A stretch of 64,000 nucleotides of DNA from Pseudomonadota bacterium (GTDB lineage Bacteria > Pseudomonadota > Gammaproteobacteria > Burkholderiales > Burkholderiaceae_F). The notes under the pieces are model-generated. The model had not been told where the DNA came from. It saw only the letters and a list, made by a program, of their open reading frames with translations, and searched no databases. Location: contig JAKCCX010000001.1 of the NCBI GenBank assembly GCA_021838715.1, forward strand, positions 98,243-162,242. The letters run 5' to 3'. This document shows, in pieces, positions 45,257 to 56,993 of this stretch. Position numbers and translations under genes: made by a program. Every line of letters begins with the position of its first letter. The stretch's first letter is position 1.

Positions 45257-45628
45257 TTAGGATCCTTTCTTGAGTGCGACGCCGGCCTTGCGCGGACCCT
45301 TGCGGGTACGGGCATTGGTACGGGTACGCTGGCCCCGCACCGGCAGGCCGCGGCGGTGCCGCATGCCGCGATAGCAGCCGAGGTCGATCAAGCGCTTGAT
45401 CGAGAGTTGGATTTCGCGGCGGAGATCGCCCTCGACGGTGAAGCGGCCGACCGCCTCCCGGATACGTTCGACTTCCGCATCGGTCAGCTCCTTGACCTTG
45501 CGGTCATACGGAACTTTCACGGCATCCAGGATGGCGCGCGCCCGCGCGCGCCCGATGCCGTAGATCGCCGTCAGGCCGATCTCGGAATGCTGATGCGGGG
45601 GAATATTGATTCCGGCTATCCGTGCCAT
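45257..45628 (-). CDS. rpsM: 30S ribosomal protein S13
   Basis: [48 protein letters not shown]. Confidence 0.97.
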   Translation of the reverse strand: MARIAGINIPPHQHSEIGLTAIYGIGRARARAILDAVKVPYDRKVKELTDAEVERIREAVGRFTVEGDLRREIQLSIKRLIDLGCYRGMRHRRGLPVRGQRTRTNARTRKGPRKAGVALKKGS

Positions 45629-45668
45629 TGCTTAGTTCACTTTCTCAAAGTCCCGAAGGATTCCATTC

Positions 45669-45782
45669 TTAGCCCTGACGCTGCTTGTGGCGCGGGTCCG
45701 AGCAGATCACTCGCACCACGCGCTTGCGGCGGATCACCTTGCACTTGCGGCACATCTTCTTTACCGATGCCATGACTTTCAT
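45669..45782 (-). CDS. rpmJ: 50S ribosomal protein L36 (zinc-binding form)
   Basis: [37 protein letters not shown]. Confidence 0.97.
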   Translation of the reverse strand: MKVMASVKKMCRKCKVIRRKRVVRVICSDPRHKQRQG

Positions 45783-45840
45783 GTCGTACTCCTGTTCCCT
45801 CACCCCCGGCACGCCTCCCGAACGGGACGCTCCGGCGTGT

Positions 45841-46059
45841 TTATCTCGCCCGAAAGACGATCCTTGCCCGCGAGAGGTCATACGGCGTCAATTCCACCGT
45901 CACCTTGTCACCCGGAAGAATGCGTATGTAGTGCATTCGCATCTTGCCGGAAATGTGCCCCAGAACCACATGGTTGTTCTCGAGCTTCACGCGAAACGTC
46001 GCATTGGGGAGATTTTCGAGGATCTCCCCCTGCATCTGAATCACGTCGTCGCGCGCCAT
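45841..46059 (-). CDS. infA: Translation initiation factor IF-1
   Basis: [64 protein letters not shown]. Confidence 0.97.
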   Translation of the reverse strand: MARDDVIQMQGEILENLPNATFRVKLENNHVVLGHISGKMRMHYIRILPGDKVTVELTPYDLSRARIVFRAR

Positions 46060-46063
46060 ACCT

Positions 46064-47389
46064 TCACCGCATCAACCCGGGCGCACCACGGAAATTCGCC
46101 TTCTTGAGCAGCGAATCGTATTGGTGCGTCATCAAATACGCCTGTACCTGGGCCATGAAGTCCATCGTCACCACCACCACGATGAGCAGCGACGTGCCGC
46201 CGAAGTAGAACGGCACGCTCCAGCGCAGATACAGAAATTCCGGCACCAGGCACACCAGGGTGATGTAGATGGCTCCCGCCAGTGTGAGACGCAGCAGAAT
46301 CTTGTCGATGAAACGGGCCGTCTGATCGCCGGGACGGATGCCGGGCACGAAGGCGCCGCTCTTCTTGAGGTTGTCCGCCTGCTCCTTCGTATTGAACACC
46401 AATGCGGTGTAAAAGAAGCAGAAAAACACGATCAACGACGCGTACAGGATCAGGTACAAGGGCTGGCCGTGCTGCAGGGTCGCAGCCAGGTCGCGAATCC
46501 AGCGCATTCCGTGCCCCGCCGAAAACCACCCCGCGATGGTCGCCGGGAACAACACGATCGACGACGCGAAGATCGGCGGGATCACCCCGGACATGTTGAG
46601 CTTCAGGGGCAGATAGGAGCTCTGGCCGCCGTAGACGCGGTTTCCGACCTGCCGCTTGGCGTAGTTGACGAGAATCCGCCGCTGGCCCCGCTCGACGAAG
46701 ACCACGAATCCGGTCACGACCACGATCAGCGCGGCGATGGCAAAGAACGAGAGGTACCCGAGCGCGCCGCTGGAAACGAGTTCGAACAGGCGGCCGATCG
46801 CCCCCGGCAGCCCTGCCACGATCCCCGAAAAAATGATGATGGAAATGCCATTCCCCAGGCCGCGCTCGGTGATCTGCTCGCCCAGCCACATCAGGAACAT
46901 GCTGCCGGTCACCAGCGATACCGTGCCGAGAAACCGGAACAGGAAGCCGGGAACGATGGCGAGATGCGGCAGCGATCCGATCGCGACGATCGCCATGTAC
47001 GACTGCACCGCGGCAAGACCCACCGTGGCATAGCGCGTGTACTGCGTGATCTTGCGACGGCCCGACTCCCCTTCCTTGCGCAGCGCTTCGAGGGAAGGCA
47101 TGACATAGGCAAGCATCTGCAGGATGATCGACGCCGAGATGTACGGCATGATCCCGATCGAGAAGATCGAGAACCGCGCCAGCGCGCCGCCCGAGAACAT
47201 GTTCATCAGGCCGAGAATCCCGCCCTGCTGCGACTGGAAGGCACGCCGGAACTGATCGGGATCGATCAGCGGAACCGGGATGTGCGTGCCGATCCGGTAC
47301 ACGACGAGCGCGAGCAGGAGAAATACCAGCCGACGCTGTAGATCGGCATATTTCCCCCCGCTGACCGCTGCATTCCCGGGCCGGTTCAC
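46064..47389 (-). CDS. secY: Preprotein translocase subunit SecY
   Basis: [49 protein letters not shown]; multiple TM segments. Confidence 0.97.
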   Translation of the reverse strand: MNRPGNAAVSGGKYADLQRRLVFLLLALVVYRIGTHIPVPLIDPDQFRRAFQSQQGGILGLMNMFSGGALARFSIFSIGIMPYISASIILQMLAYVMPSLEALRKEGESGRRKITQYTRYATVGLAAVQSYMAIVAIGSLPHLAIVPGFLFRFLGTVSLVTGSMFLMWLGEQITERGLGNGISIIIFSGIVAGLPGAIGRLFELVSSGALGYLSFFAIAALIVVVTGFVVFVERGQRRILVNYAKRQVGNRVYGGQSSYLPLKLNMSGVIPPIFASSIVLFPATIAGWFSAGHGMRWIRDLAATLQHGQPLYLILYASLIVFFCFFYTALVFNTKEQADNLKKSGAFVPGIRPGDQTARFIDKILLRLTLAGAIYITLVCLVPEFLYLRWSVPFYFGGTSLLIVVVVTMDFMAQVQAYLMTHQYDSLLKKANFRGAPGLMR

Positions 47390-47415
47390 GAATCCGCCTT
47401 TCCCTGGTGCCGCCG

Positions 47416-47862
47416 TCAGGCCGCGCCGACCGGCTCGACCGAGCCGCCCGCCGCTTCGATGGCCGCGCGGGCGCCGGCGCTCACGCCAAGTCCGCGGACC
47501 TTCACCGCCCGGCTGATGGTTCCGGTGTTGACGATCCGCGCACCCTGCGCCAGAACCGACACGATGCCGGCGCTCTTCAGCGTGAGCAGGTCGACTTCCT
47601 CCGCATCCAGACCCTGGATGACGGTCAGACGGATGGTCTCGATGTACCGGCGATGCAGCGACGTGAAGCCGCGCTTGGGAAGCCGCCGGTGCAGCGGCAT
47701 CTGACCGCCCTCGAAGCCGACCTTATGGAATCCGCCCGCACGGGACTTCTGACCCTTGTGACCGCGGCCCGCGGTCTTTCCCCAGCCGCTGCCGATGCCC
47801 CGCCCGACGCGATGCCGCACCTTCTTGGAGCCGGCCGCCGGTTTGATGGAATTCAAGCGCAT
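47416..47862 (-). CDS. rplO: 50S ribosomal protein L15
   Basis: [43 protein letters not shown]. Confidence 0.97.
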   Translation of the reverse strand: MRLNSIKPAAGSKKVRHRVGRGIGSGWGKTAGRGHKGQKSRAGGFHKVGFEGGQMPLHRRLPKRGFTSLHRRYIETIRLTVIQGLDAEEVDLLTLKSAGIVSVLAQGARIVNTGTISRAVKVRGLGVSAGARAAIEAAGGSVEPVGAA

Positions 47863-47871
47863 GAGCGTTCC

Positions 47872-48063
47872 TCAACCCACCTTGATCAGGTAGGAAACCT
47901 TGTTGATCATGCCCCGAACCGCGGGCGTGTCTTCGAGCACGCGCGAGGTGTTCAGGCGCCCGAGACCAAGGCCGCGCACCGTGGCGCGGTGGTCCGTCTT
48001 GGTTCCGGCAACGCTGCGTACCAGCGTAACCTTGACCGTCTTGCCGTCCGCTTTTTCCGTCAT
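47872..48063 (-). CDS. rpmD: 50S ribosomal protein L30
   Basis: [52 protein letters not shown]. Confidence 0.96.
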   Translation of the reverse strand: MTEKADGKTVKVTLVRSVAGTKTDHRATVRGLGLGRLNTSRVLEDTPAVRGMINKVSYLIKVG

Positions 48064-48071
48064 CGCCGTCC

Positions 48072-48590
48072 TCAGCCCAGAATCTCTTCCACCGTCTTGC
48101 CGCGCTTGGCCGCAATTTCGGCAGGAGTACGCAACTTGTCGAGCGCCTTGAGGGTCGCCCGGACCATGTTGTACGGATTGGTCGAACCGTGCGCCTTCGC
48201 CACGACGTTGTGAACGCCCATCACGTCGAAGATCGCGCGCAGCGGGCCGCCCGCGATCACGCCGGTACCTTCGGGCGCCGGCGCCAGCATCACCCGCGAC
48301 GCGCCGTGGCGGGCCTCGACGGTGTGGTGCAGGGTGCCCTTCCGGAGGGGAACGCGATTCATGCCGCGGCGCGCGCGCTCCATCGCCTTCTGCACGGCAA
48401 CCGGGACTTCCCGCGCCTTGCCTTTGCCCATCCCGACCCGTCCGTCGCCGTCGCCGACCACCGTCAGGGCCGCGAACGCGAGAATCCGTCCGCCCTTGAC
48501 GACCTTGGTCACGCGGTTGACCGCGATCATCTTCTCGCGCATCCCGTCGTCGCGGGCCTCGCCGAGGTTCTTGGCCTGAATCCGTGCCAT
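48072..48590 (-). CDS. rpsE: 30S ribosomal protein S5
   Basis: [58 protein letters not shown]. Confidence 0.97.
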   Translation of the reverse strand: MARIQAKNLGEARDDGMREKMIAVNRVTKVVKGGRILAFAALTVVGDGDGRVGMGKGKAREVPVAVQKAMERARRGMNRVPLRKGTLHHTVEARHGASRVMLAPAPEGTGVIAGGPLRAIFDVMGVHNVVAKAHGSTNPYNMVRATLKALDKLRTPAEIAAKRGKTVEEILG

Positions 48591-48602
48591 CGTAGATTTC
48601 CT

Positions 48603-48971
48603 TTAGATCTTCAGTCCGGCTTCGCGCGCCGCATCGGCCAGGGCCTTGACGCGACCGTGATAGCGAAATCCGGAACGGTCGAACGCGACTTGTTCGATGC
48701 CGGCCGCCGCAGCCTTGCGCGCGATCCGCGCGCCGATCAGGCGTGCTGCGGCGACATTGCCGCCGTGCCCCTGCGCCCCGGACAGTTCGTTGCGCACTTC
48801 CGGCTCCAGCGTCGAAGCCGACACCAGCACCTTGTCGCCCTCCGGTGAAATCACGGCGGCATAGATGTGGAGATTCGTGCGGTGCACCGTAAGCCGGCTG
48901 GCGCGCTGAAGCGCGATCCGTGCGCGCGTCGCGCGCGCCCGGCGAATACGCGATTGCTTTTTGCTGATCAT
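48603..48971 (-). CDS. rplR: 50S ribosomal protein L18
   Basis: [57 protein letters not shown]. Confidence 0.97.
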   Translation of the reverse strand: MISKKQSRIRRARATRARIALQRASRLTVHRTNLHIYAAVISPEGDKVLVSASTLEPEVRNELSGAQGHGGNVAAARLIGARIARKAAAAGIEQVAFDRSGFRYHGRVKALADAAREAGLKI

Positions 48972-48989
48972 GACCTGAACCCGGCGAAA

Positions 48990-49523
48990 TTACTTCTTCT
49001 TCGTTTCTTTCAAGACCACGGTCTCGTTCGCATAGCGGACACCCTTGCCCTTGTACGGCTCCGGCGGACGGTATGCGCGGATTTCCGCGGCCACCTGGCC
49101 GACACGCTGCTTGTCGGCCCCCTTGATGACGATCTCGGTCTGGGTCGGCGTTTCGACCTTGATTCCCGCCGGCATGTGATGCTCGACCGGGTGCGAGAAT
49201 CCAAGCGACAGATTGAGCTTGTCGCCCTGGGCCTGCGCGCGGTATCCGACGCCGACCAGCGTCAGACGGCGCTCGAACCCCTTGCTTACGCCGTGCACCA
49301 TCGCCGCCACCAGGGCGCGCATGGTGCCGCTCATGGCTTTGGCCTCGCGCGACTCGTCGGCCGCGGCAAAATGGATTTCCCCCCCGTCAACCTTGACCTG
49401 GACCAGGCCGTTGGCAGCCTGGCGCAAGGTTCCCTGGGGGCCCTTGACGGTGATCTCGCTCTCGCCGACCTGGATCTCGACGCCTTTTTCGAGCGAAACC
49501 GGAATGCGTGCTACACGTGACAT
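48990..49523 (-). CDS. rplF: 50S ribosomal protein L6
   Basis: [54 protein letters not shown]. Confidence 0.97.
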   Translation of the reverse strand: MSRVARIPVSLEKGVEIQVGESEITVKGPQGTLRQAANGLVQVKVDGGEIHFAAADESREAKAMSGTMRALVAAMVHGVSKGFERRLTLVGVGYRAQAQGDKLNLSLGFSHPVEHHMPAGIKVETPTQTEIVIKGADKQRVGQVAAEIRAYRPPEPYKGKGVRYANETVVLKETKKK

Positions 49524-49538
49524 GCCGTACTCTCCCGA

Positions 49539-49940
49539 TCAGGCGACGTAGCAGAGGACTTCGCCGCCAACGCCCTGGTTGCGGGCCTTGCGGTCGGTCA
49601 TGACGCCGCGCGGGGTCGAAACGATCGCCACGCCCAGGCCGTTCATGACCTGCGGCAGATCGTCGCGGCCGCGATAGATGCGCAGTCCCGGACGGGACAC
49701 GCGCTCGAGAAGCTCGATCACCGGGCGCCCGGCGTAATACTTCAGGCCGATGCGCAGCTCGAGGTGCGCGTTGCCGGGCTCGCCGACAACCCGGAAGCCG
49801 TCGATGTAGCCTTCATCGCGCAACACTTCGGCGATGGCCACCTTCAGCTTCGAGGACGGCATCGTCACTTCGTTCTTCTCGACACGCTGCGCATTGCGAA
49901 TGCGCGTCAGCATGTCGGAGATTGGATCGCTCATGCTCAT
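49539..49940 (-). CDS. rpsH: 30S ribosomal protein S8
   Basis: [46 protein letters not shown]. Confidence 0.97.
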   Translation of the reverse strand: MSMSDPISDMLTRIRNAQRVEKNEVTMPSSKLKVAIAEVLRDEGYIDGFRVVGEPGNAHLELRIGLKYYAGRPVIELLERVSRPGLRIYRGRDDLPQVMNGLGVAIVSTPRGVMTDRKARNQGVGGEVLCYVA

Positions 49941-49956
49941 GGATTGGGTCCTTGCC

Positions 49957-50262
49957 TTACCAGCTCGCCTTGATCAGGCCGGGGATGTCGCCACGCATCG
50001 CGGCCTCGCGCAGCTTGCTGCGGCCGAGCCCGAACTTGCGGAAATTGCCGCGCGGGCGACCCGTCAGGTTGCAGCGGTTGCGCAGGCGCGTCGGGCTGGC
50101 ATTCCGCGGCATGGCCTGCAGCTGCTGCTGCGCCTGCAGACGATCTTCCATCGACAGCGTCTGATCGCAGAACGCCGCCTTCAGCGCAGCGCGCTTGGCC
50201 GCATACTTCTTGACCAAGGCAACGCGCTTGGCTTCACGATTCATGAGGGATAGCTTTGCCAC
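49957..50262 (-). CDS. rpsN: 30S ribosomal protein S14 (zinc-independent form)
   Basis: [70 protein letters not shown]. Confidence 0.97.
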   Translation of the reverse strand: MAKLSLMNREAKRVALVKKYAAKRAALKAAFCDQTLSMEDRLQAQQQLQAMPRNASPTRLRNRCNLTGRPRGNFRKFGLGRSKLREAAMRGDIPGLIKASW

Positions 50263-50274
50263 CGTACACCTCGC

Positions 50275-50814
50275 TCAATTGCGGAACGGGAAGCGGAATC
50301 CCGCGAGAAGCGCCTTGGCTTCTTCGTCGGTCTTCGCCGTCGTCGTGATGCAAATGTTCATTCCCCGGAGCTTGTCGATCTTGTCGTATTCGATCTCGGG
50401 GAAAATGATCTGCTCTTTCAGGCCGATGCTGTAATTGCCGCGGCCATCGAACGCGCGCCCGGAAACGCCGCGGAAATCCCGCATGCGGGGGAACGCGACC
50501 GTGATCAGACGATCCAGGAATTCATACATCCGCTCGCCGCGCAGCGTCACCATGCATCCGATGGGCAGACCTTCGCGCACCTTGAAGTTGGCGATTGCCT
50601 TCCGGGTCTTGGTGACGACGGGCTTCTGCCCCGCGATGCGCGTCATGTCGGCGACCGCGGCATCGATGTTCTTCTTGTCGTTGACCGCCTCGCCAACGCC
50701 CATGTTGAGCGTGATCTTGGTGATCCGCGGCGCCTGCATCACAGTCTTGTAGCCGAATTGCTTCATCAGCTCCGGCACGACGGTGTCGCGATATTGGTCC
50801 TGCAAACGGGTCAT
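50275..50814 (-). CDS. rplE: 50S ribosomal protein L5
   Basis: [43 protein letters not shown]. Confidence 0.97.
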   Translation of the reverse strand: MTRLQDQYRDTVVPELMKQFGYKTVMQAPRITKITLNMGVGEAVNDKKNIDAAVADMTRIAGQKPVVTKTRKAIANFKVREGLPIGCMVTLRGERMYEFLDRLITVAFPRMRDFRGVSGRAFDGRGNYSIGLKEQIIFPEIEYDKIDKLRGMNICITTTAKTDEEAKALLAGFRFPFRN

Positions 50815-50832
50815 GCTTTCTTCCTCCGGACC

Positions 50833-51153
50833 TTAGCTCGCAGCCCCGACCGCCTGTCCGCTGCGCTTGAACACGCGCCGCTTCCGACCGTCGACGACCT
50901 TGATTCCGACCCGCTCGCCCTTGCCGGTGGCGGGGTTGTAGACCATGACATTGGACTGGTCGATCGGCATCGTCTGCTCGGAGATGCCGCCGTTGGTTCC
51001 CTTCATCGGATTCGGGCGAACATGCTTCTTCACCACGTTCACGCCCTCGACCCGGACATGGGTCGCGTCCACGCGCTCGACCACCGTGCCGCGCTTGCCC
51101 TTGTCCCGGCCCGCGATCACGACGACTTCGTCACCTTTGCGAATGCGTTGCAT
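50833..51153 (-). CDS. rplX: 50S ribosomal protein L24
   Basis: [57 protein letters not shown]. Confidence 0.97.
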   Translation of the reverse strand: MQRIRKGDEVVVIAGRDKGKRGTVVERVDATHVRVEGVNVVKKHVRPNPMKGTNGGISEQTMPIDQSNVMVYNPATGKGERVGIKVVDGRKRRVFKRSGQAVGAAS

Positions 51154-51164
51154 CCGAACACTCC

Positions 51165-51533
51165 TTACAGCACTTCGGGGGCGAGCGAGACGATCTTCAT
51201 GAACCGCTCGGTCCGCAGCTCGCGCGTCACCGGCCCGAAAATCCGGGTCCCGATCGGTTCGAGCTTGTTGTTGAGCAACACGGCGGCGTTCTTGTCGAAC
51301 TTGATCGCCGAGCCGTCGCCCCGGCGCAGCCCGCTGGCCGTCCGCACCACGACGGCGCTGTAGACCTCGCCCTTCTTGACGCGGCCACGCGGCGCGGCAT
51401 CTTTCACCGTGACCTTGATGACGTCGCCGATATTCGCGTAGCGGCGCTTCGAGCCGCCGAGCACCTTGATACACATCACCGCCCGTGCGCCGGTGTTGTC
51501 GGCGACGTCGAGCATCGTCTGCATTTGGATCAT
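51165..51533 (-). CDS. rplN: 50S ribosomal protein L14
   Basis: [46 protein letters not shown]. Confidence 0.97.
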   Translation of the reverse strand: MIQMQTMLDVADNTGARAVMCIKVLGGSKRRYANIGDVIKVTVKDAAPRGRVKKGEVYSAVVVRTASGLRRGDGSAIKFDKNAAVLLNNKLEPIGTRIFGPVTRELRTERFMKIVSLAPEVL

Positions 51534-51651
51534 TTTTTGTCCCAACTTTTCCCGCCGACACCAGGCCGCGCAACGCGGCTCCGGATACGGCGGTCAGTCT
51601 TGGTCCCGTCCGGGGAGAAATTGGTCGCTCGATTGCTCAAGCGAGCCCGCG

Positions 51652-51681
51652 ATTGTAATCCGACTTTCGGGAAATATGCAA
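51652..51681 (-). promoter_or_regulatory. Candidate sigma-70 promoter for the rplN-led operon
   Basis: Minus-strand TTGCAT - 18 nt - TACAAT, about 120 nt upstream of the rplN start. Confidence 0.55.
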
Positions 51682-51711
51682 ACCGCCGCGCAACGAGCGG
51701 ACGCGCCCCCG

Positions 51712-52299
51712 TCACCCGGCGGGGTTTTCGAACCGGTATACGGCCACCGTCGCCCGCAGATCCTGCAGGAACCGCACCGGCCGGCCGCGGGCGAGCAGCG
51801 CGCGGTCGGTGATGCGCAGGCCCAGCCGGGCGGCGAGGACTTCAAAGTCCTTGGGAGTGCAGAGATGGATGTTCGGGGTGTCGTACCACTGATAAGGAAT
51901 CTCCGGAGTGACGGGCATCCGGCCGCCGAGCAGGGACACGGCATGACGCCAGTGGCCGAAATTCGGGAAACTCACGATGCCACGCCGCCCGACCCGCCCC
52001 ATTTCGCGCAGGATCGCCTCGACATGGTGCATCGCCTGCAAGGTCTGCGACAGCACGACCGTCTCGAACATGTCGTCGGCAAACATGCGCAGACCGGATT
52101 CCAGGTCGGCCTGGATCACGTTGACGCCCCGGCGCGCGCAGGCCAGCACCGACTCGTCGGCGATTTCGACGCCGTAGCCGTGGCAACGGCGGGCGGTGCG
52201 CAGGTGCTCGAGCAGGATTCCGTCGCCGCAACCCAGGTCGAGCACGCGCGTGCCGTCGCCGATCCACTGGGCGATGAGGGCAAGATCCTGGCGCAACAT
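51712..52299 (-). CDS. metW: Methionine biosynthesis protein MetW (methyltransferase fold)
   Basis: TRVLDLGCGDGILLEHL; QTLQAMHHVEAILREMGRVGRRGIVSFPNFGHWRHA; overlaps metX. Confidence 0.95.
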   Translation of the reverse strand: MLRQDLALIAQWIGDGTRVLDLGCGDGILLEHLRTARRCHGYGVEIADESVLACARRGVNVIQADLESGLRMFADDMFETVVLSQTLQAMHHVEAILREMGRVGRRGIVSFPNFGHWRHAVSLLGGRMPVTPEIPYQWYDTPNIHLCTPKDFEVLAARLGLRITDRALLARGRPVRFLQDLRATVAVYRFENPAG

Positions 52300-53450
52300 C
52301 ACGCGCCCTCCTGGGCGATGCGCTGGAAATACGCCGCCACGAGGTCGTGGTACCGCGGATCCGCAAGCAGGAACGCGTCGTGCCCGTGCGGCGCGTCGAT
52401 CTCCGAGCAGACCACGTCGCGCCCATTGGCGATCAACGCCGAAGCGATCTCGCGCGTCCGTTCGGGCGCGAAGCGCCAGTCGGTGGTGAACGAAATGAGG
52501 AGAAATTTCGCGATCGCCGGCGCCAGCGCGCGCACGAGATCGCCGCCGTGCTCGCGCGCGGGGTCGAAGTAGTCGAGCGCGCGCGTGATCAGCAGATACG
52601 TGTTCGCGTCGAAATACTCGGAGAACTTGTCCCCCTGGTACCGCAGGTAGGACTCGACTTCGAACTCGGCGCCGTAGCCGAAGCCGTAATCGCCGTTGCG
52701 CAGGCTGCGGCCGAAGCGCTCGGTCATGTCGTCGCCGGAAAGATAGGTGATATGGCCGAGCATGCGTGCCACCTGCAGGCCGCGCCTGGGCACCACGCCG
52801 TGGGCGTAGAAGTCGCCGTCGTGGAAATCGGGGTCGCTGCGGATCGCGGTGCGCGCCACGTCGTTGAAGGCGATGTTCTGCGCCGACAGGCGCGGCGTGG
52901 TGGCGATGGCCACGCAGTGCCGGAGGCGCTGCGGGTAGCGGATCGCCCAGGACAGCGCCTGCATGCCCCCCAGCGACCCGCCCAGGACCGCCGCAAAGCG
53001 CTCGATGCCCAGGGCATCGGCCAGCCGCGCCTGGGCATCGACCCAGTCCTCGACCGTGACGAGCGGGAACGATGCGCCGTACGGCTTGCCGGTGGCCGGA
53101 TCGATCGACATCGGCCCCGTCGAGCCGAAACACGATCCCAGGTTGTTCACGCCGATCACGAAAAACCGCCGCGTGTCGAGCGGCTTTCCCGGGCCCACCA
53201 TGTTGTCCCACCAGCCGGTGCTGCGCGGCACCCCGGCGTAGGTTCCGGCGACGTGGTGGGACGCATTGAGCGCATGGCAGACCAGGACCGCGTTGTCGCG
53301 CGCGGCATTCAGGGCACCGTAGGTTTCATAGCGCAATTCGTACCGCGCGAGCTGCGCGCCGCTCGCCAGCGGCAGCGGGACGTCGAAACGCATGGTCCGG
53401 GGCTCGACGACGCCGACCGAGCGCGCATCGGCAGGCGCTTCGGCGGTCAT
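52299..53450 (-). CDS. metX: Homoserine O-acyltransferase MetX (probably succinyltransferase, given MetW)
   Basis: [60 protein letters not shown]. Confidence 0.95.
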   Translation of the reverse strand: MTAEAPADARSVGVVEPRTMRFDVPLPLASGAQLARYELRYETYGALNAARDNAVLVCHALNASHHVAGTYAGVPRSTGWWDNMVGPGKPLDTRRFFVIGVNNLGSCFGSTGPMSIDPATGKPYGASFPLVTVEDWVDAQARLADALGIERFAAVLGGSLGGMQALSWAIRYPQRLRHCVAIATTPRLSAQNIAFNDVARTAIRSDPDFHDGDFYAHGVVPRRGLQVARMLGHITYLSGDDMTERFGRSLRNGDYGFGYGAEFEVESYLRYQGDKFSEYFDANTYLLITRALDYFDPAREHGGDLVRALAPAIAKFLLISFTTDWRFAPERTREIASALIANGRDVVCSEIDAPHGHDAFLLADPRYHDLVAAYFQRIAQEGA

Positions 53451-55282
53451 TTGTCCTCCCGGCGCACGGCCTTGTCCGCGCGCTGCAAGGCCGACCGGAT
53501 CTCGATCGGATCATGCATGCGGGCGACGCGCGCGGCGAGGCGGGCCGCGGCCTTCGTGTCCAGCTCGAACAGACGCTGCTTGATCGGCAGGATCTGCGCC
53601 GGGTTCATGGAAAACCGCCGCAGCCCCATGCCCAGCAGCAACTCCGAAGCGGCGCCGTCCCCGGCCATTTCGCCGCAGACGGAGACCGGCAATCCGGCCT
53701 TTCCTCCGCTGCGGATGGTGGTGTGGATCAACTGAAGCACGGCGGGATGCAGGGGTTCGTAGAGATAGGCGACCGCACTGTCGGTGCGGTCGATCGCGAG
53801 GGTGTATTGAATCAGGTCGTTGGTTCCCAGCGACAGGAATTTCAGGCGACGGACAAAGGGGCCGAGATTCAACGCGGCGCCCGGGACCTCGATCATGCCG
53901 CCGATTTCGACGCCCGCGCCGAACTTCTGGCGCCGCTCCTTGAGCTGCTCCTGGGCGCGCGCGACGAATGCGATGGCCTGCTCGATCTCATGCAGGTGCG
54001 CCAGCATGGGCACCAGCAGGCGCACGGTGCCGTGCTCCGATGCCCGCAGGATCGCCCGCAACTGGGTCAGGAACAGATCCGGATACGCCAGACAATAGCG
54101 GATCGCCCGCAGCCCGAGGGCCGGATTGGGCTGCGGGCCGGAGCCGTCGCCGTCGCGCGCCCCCGCCGAGCCGGCATGGGCGCCGGGGTTGAGCACCTTG
54201 TCGGCGCCGACGTCGAGCGTGCGAATGACCACGGGCTTGCCCTTCATGGTCCGCGCCACCTTCGCGTAGGCCTCGTACTGCTCGTCCTCCGACGGAAGAT
54301 CGTCGCGGTTCATGAACAGGAATTCGGTGCGGAACAGGCCGACGCCGTCCGCCCCTGCCTCGAGGGCATCGCGCGCGTCACCGGGCAGCTCGATGTTCGC
54401 GAGCAACTCCACCGGCACGCCGTCCCGGGTCTGGGCCACCCTGCCGCGCAGTTTCCGCAGTCCGGCGCGCTGCTGGGTCGTCGCGCGGATCTGCCTCCGG
54501 CTTTCGGCCAGGATTTCGGCGTCGGGTCGGAGGTACACCCGGCCCGAATCCGAGTCGACGATCAGGCGGTCGCCCTCGGCAACCGCCTCCCGCACGCCGG
54601 CGATGCCGACCACCGCCGGGATCCCCAGGCTGCGCGCAAGAATCGTGGTGTGCGAGGTGGGCCCTCCGATCTCGGTCAGGAACCCGGCAAACGCGACGCC
54701 CGAATGCTCGCGAAAATGGAGCACATCGGCCGGCGAAAGATCGTGCGCGACCAGGATCGTCGCCTCCCCGGTGTCGACATCCCGGGGCAGCGGTGCCCGC
54801 GCCGACCGCCCCCCGGCCAGCCGGCGCAGGACCCGCTCGACCACCTGCCGCACGTCCTGCGACCGGCTGCGAAAATATTCGTCGTCGATGGCCTCGAACT
54901 GGCGGCACACCTCCTCCAGCTGGATGGTCAGCGCCCATTCCGCATTGATGTGGCGGGTGCGCACCAGATCCCGCGGCGCATCGCACAAAAGGGAATCGTC
55001 GAGAATCATCCGGTGCAGATCGAGAAACGCGCCCACCTCCGCGGGAGCGGTCTCCGCGACGTCGGCACGCAGTTCCTCGATCTCGGCGCGCACCAGGGAA
55101 AACGCGTTGTTGAGCCGGGCGACTTCGTGCAGCACCGCGTCCGGCGCGATGTGGTACTGGGGGATCTCGAACTCGCTCGGCGCGAGCAGGTGCGCGCGGC
55201 CGATCGCGATGCCGCAGGCAACGCCATAGCCGCCGAGTTGCTGGACCAACGAGGGTATGCTCTCCAATCTTCCCCCGTACAC
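53447..55282 (-). CDS. ptsI: PTS enzyme I (phosphoenolpyruvate-protein phosphotransferase)
   Basis: [68 protein letters not shown]. Confidence 0.96.
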   Translation of the reverse strand: MYGGRLESIPSLVQQLGGYGVACGIAIGRAHLLAPSEFEIPQYHIAPDAVLHEVARLNNAFSLVRAEIEELRADVAETAPAEVGAFLDLHRMILDDSLLCDAPRDLVRTRHINAEWALTIQLEEVCRQFEAIDDEYFRSRSQDVRQVVERVLRRLAGGRSARAPLPRDVDTGEATILVAHDLSPADVLHFREHSGVAFAGFLTEIGGPTSHTTILARSLGIPAVVGIAGVREAVAEGDRLIVDSDSGRVYLRPDAEILAESRRQIRATTQQRAGLRKLRGRVAQTRDGVPVELLANIELPGDARDALEAGADGVGLFRTEFLFMNRDDLPSEDEQYEAYAKVARTMKGKPVVIRTLDVGADKVLNPGAHAGSAGARDGDGSGPQPNPALGLRAIRYCLAYPDLFLTQLRAILRASEHGTVRLLVPMLAHLHEIEQAIAFVARAQEQLKERRQKFGAGVEIGGMIEVPGAALNLGPFVRRLKFLSLGTNDLIQYTLAIDRTDSAVAYLYEPLHPAVLQLIHTTIRSGGKAGLPVSVCGEMAGDGAASELLLGMGLRRFSMNPAQILPIKQRLFELDTKAAARLAARVARMHDPIEIRSALQRADKAVRREDK

Positions 55283-55283
55283 G

Positions 55284-55565
55284 CTAGCGGGCCGCCGCGG
55301 CGATCTCGCCGAACCCGCCCTCGATGAGTTCGCCGACCGCGTGCACCGCCTGCTCCGCGTCGGGGCCGCTGGCGTCCACCGTCACGACCGCGCCGGGCCC
55401 GGCGGCGAGCATCATCACGCCCATGATCGATTTCGCATTGACCCGCCGGCCCTCCTTGGCGATGAACACCTCGCTCTGGAAGCGGGACGCCACCTGGGTC
55501 AACTGCGCGGAAGGCCGGGCATGCATCCCGAGCTTGTTCCGGATGGTGAACGACTGCGAGATCAC
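55284..55565 (-). CDS. ptsH: Phosphocarrier protein HPr
   Basis: FTIRNKLGMHARPSAQLTQVASRF...KSIMGVMMLAAGPG; GTG start. Confidence 0.94.
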   Translation of the reverse strand: MISQSFTIRNKLGMHARPSAQLTQVASRFQSEVFIAKEGRRVNAKSIMGVMMLAAGPGAVVTVDASGPDAEQAVHAVGELIEGGFGEIAAAAR

Positions 55566-55993
55566 GCGGCCCCTCCGTCGCCGCGTTCGGGCCCGGGAGC
55601 GGTCACCCGCTGCGCGCCCTGCACCGCGCCATGCAATGCCTTTTCCACGACGTCCTCCAGACCCGATGCGCTGTAGCAAAGCGCGCGCAGCAACATCGGC
55701 ATACTTGCCCCGGAGACTACCGCAACCCGGCCGGGCTCCACGAGCGATGCCGCAACATTGCCGGGGGTTGCGCCGAGCAGGTCGGTGAGCACCAGGACGC
55801 CGTCACCCCGATCCGCCTCCGCAAGCCGCGCACGCGCCTGCACCGTGGCCGCGCCGACGTCGGCGTCCGGCGCCACGTCGAGCGCAATGAGCCGACGCGA
55901 CGCGACGCAGAGGTCGCGGCTGTAGACGTGGCGCGACGCGCTGACGAGAGCCGATGCCAACGGCGCATGGGCGATGACGAGGATTCCCGGCAT
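55562..55993 (-). CDS. PTS mannose-family EIIA domain protein
   Basis: MPGILVIAHAPLASALVSASRHVY; VLVLTDLLGATPGNVAASL. Confidence 0.92.
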   Translation of the reverse strand: MPGILVIAHAPLASALVSASRHVYSRDLCVASRRLIALDVAPDADVGAATVQARARLAEADRGDGVLVLTDLLGATPGNVAASLVEPGRVAVVSGASMPMLLRALCYSASGLEDVVEKALHGAVQGAQRVTAPGPERGDGGAA

Positions 55994-56003
55994 GCGGCGC
56001 CCC

Positions 56004-56993
56004 TCAATCCCGCTTGCGCATCGCCGGGGCGGGAGGAATGCCGACGTGCCGTTCCAACTCCTCGACGAACATCGACGCGACCGAAAATCCGGTCTGCGCT
56101 TCGATCTCGACGAAGCACGTCGGGCTCGTGACGTTGATTTCCGTGACGAAATCGCCGATCACGTCCAGCCCCACCAACAGCAGACCCCGCCCGGCAAGCA
56201 CCGGCCCGACGTGCTCGGCGATCTGCCGGTCCCGGGCGCCGAGCGGCTGGGCGCGGCCGGTCCCGCCGGCAGCGAGATTGCCGCGCGCGTCGCCCGGCCT
56301 GGGGATCCGCGCCAGGGCGAACGGTGCCGGCGCTCCGCCGATCAGCAGGATCCGCTTGTCTCCCTGGGCGATTTCCGGCAGGAAACGCTGCGCCATGACG
56401 GTCCGCGTCCCGAGGCGGGTCACGGTCTCCAGGATCGCGTTGGTGTTCGGGTCTCCGGCCTCGATCCGGAACACGCCGGCGCCGCCCATGCCATCGAGGG
56501 GCTTGACGACGATGCCGCCGTGTTCCTCGCGGAAGCGCAGGATGCGGGCGGGATCGCTGCTCACCAGCGTGGGCGGGATGAACTCCGCAAATTCGGTGAT
56601 CGCGAGCTTTTCGTTGTGGTCCCGCAAGGCGCGCGGATCGTTGAAGACGCGCGCCGGCCGGGGCGCGCGCACCGCCGCCTCCAGCAGATGGGTGGCATAC
56701 AGATATTCGAGATCGAAGGGCGGATCCTTGCGCATCAGGACGGCGTCGAACTCCGCCAGCGCCCGCGAGCGCGTTTCCTGCACCGCGAACCAGGGCGCCG
56801 CGGCCGTCCCATCCGGCAGCGCGATGCGGCGGGCGGATTCCGCCCGCACCGCATCCGCCTCCCATGCCAGGGCGCGGGGCGTGCACGTCCAGACCTGGTG
56901 CCCGCGGCGCTGGAGCTCGCGCATCATGGCGATGCTCGAGTCCTTCGCCGGCTTGAGCGCTTCCAGCGGATCGATGACGAACAGGAACGTCAT
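56004..56993 (-). CDS. gshB: Glutathione synthetase
   Basis: MTFLFVIDPLEALKPAKDSSIAMMRELQRRGHQVW; VKPLDGMGGAGVFRI; FVTEINVTSPT. Confidence 0.96.
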   Translation of the reverse strand: MTFLFVIDPLEALKPAKDSSIAMMRELQRRGHQVWTCTPRALAWEADAVRAESARRIALPDGTAAAPWFAVQETRSRALAEFDAVLMRKDPPFDLEYLYATHLLEAAVRAPRPARVFNDPRALRDHNEKLAITEFAEFIPPTLVSSDPARILRFREEHGGIVVKPLDGMGGAGVFRIEAGDPNTNAILETVTRLGTRTVMAQRFLPEIAQGDKRILLIGGAPAPFALARIPRPGDARGNLAAGGTGRAQPLGARDRQIAEHVGPVLAGRGLLLVGLDVIGDFVTEINVTSPTCFVEIEAQTGFSVASMFVEELERHVGIPPAPAMRKRD

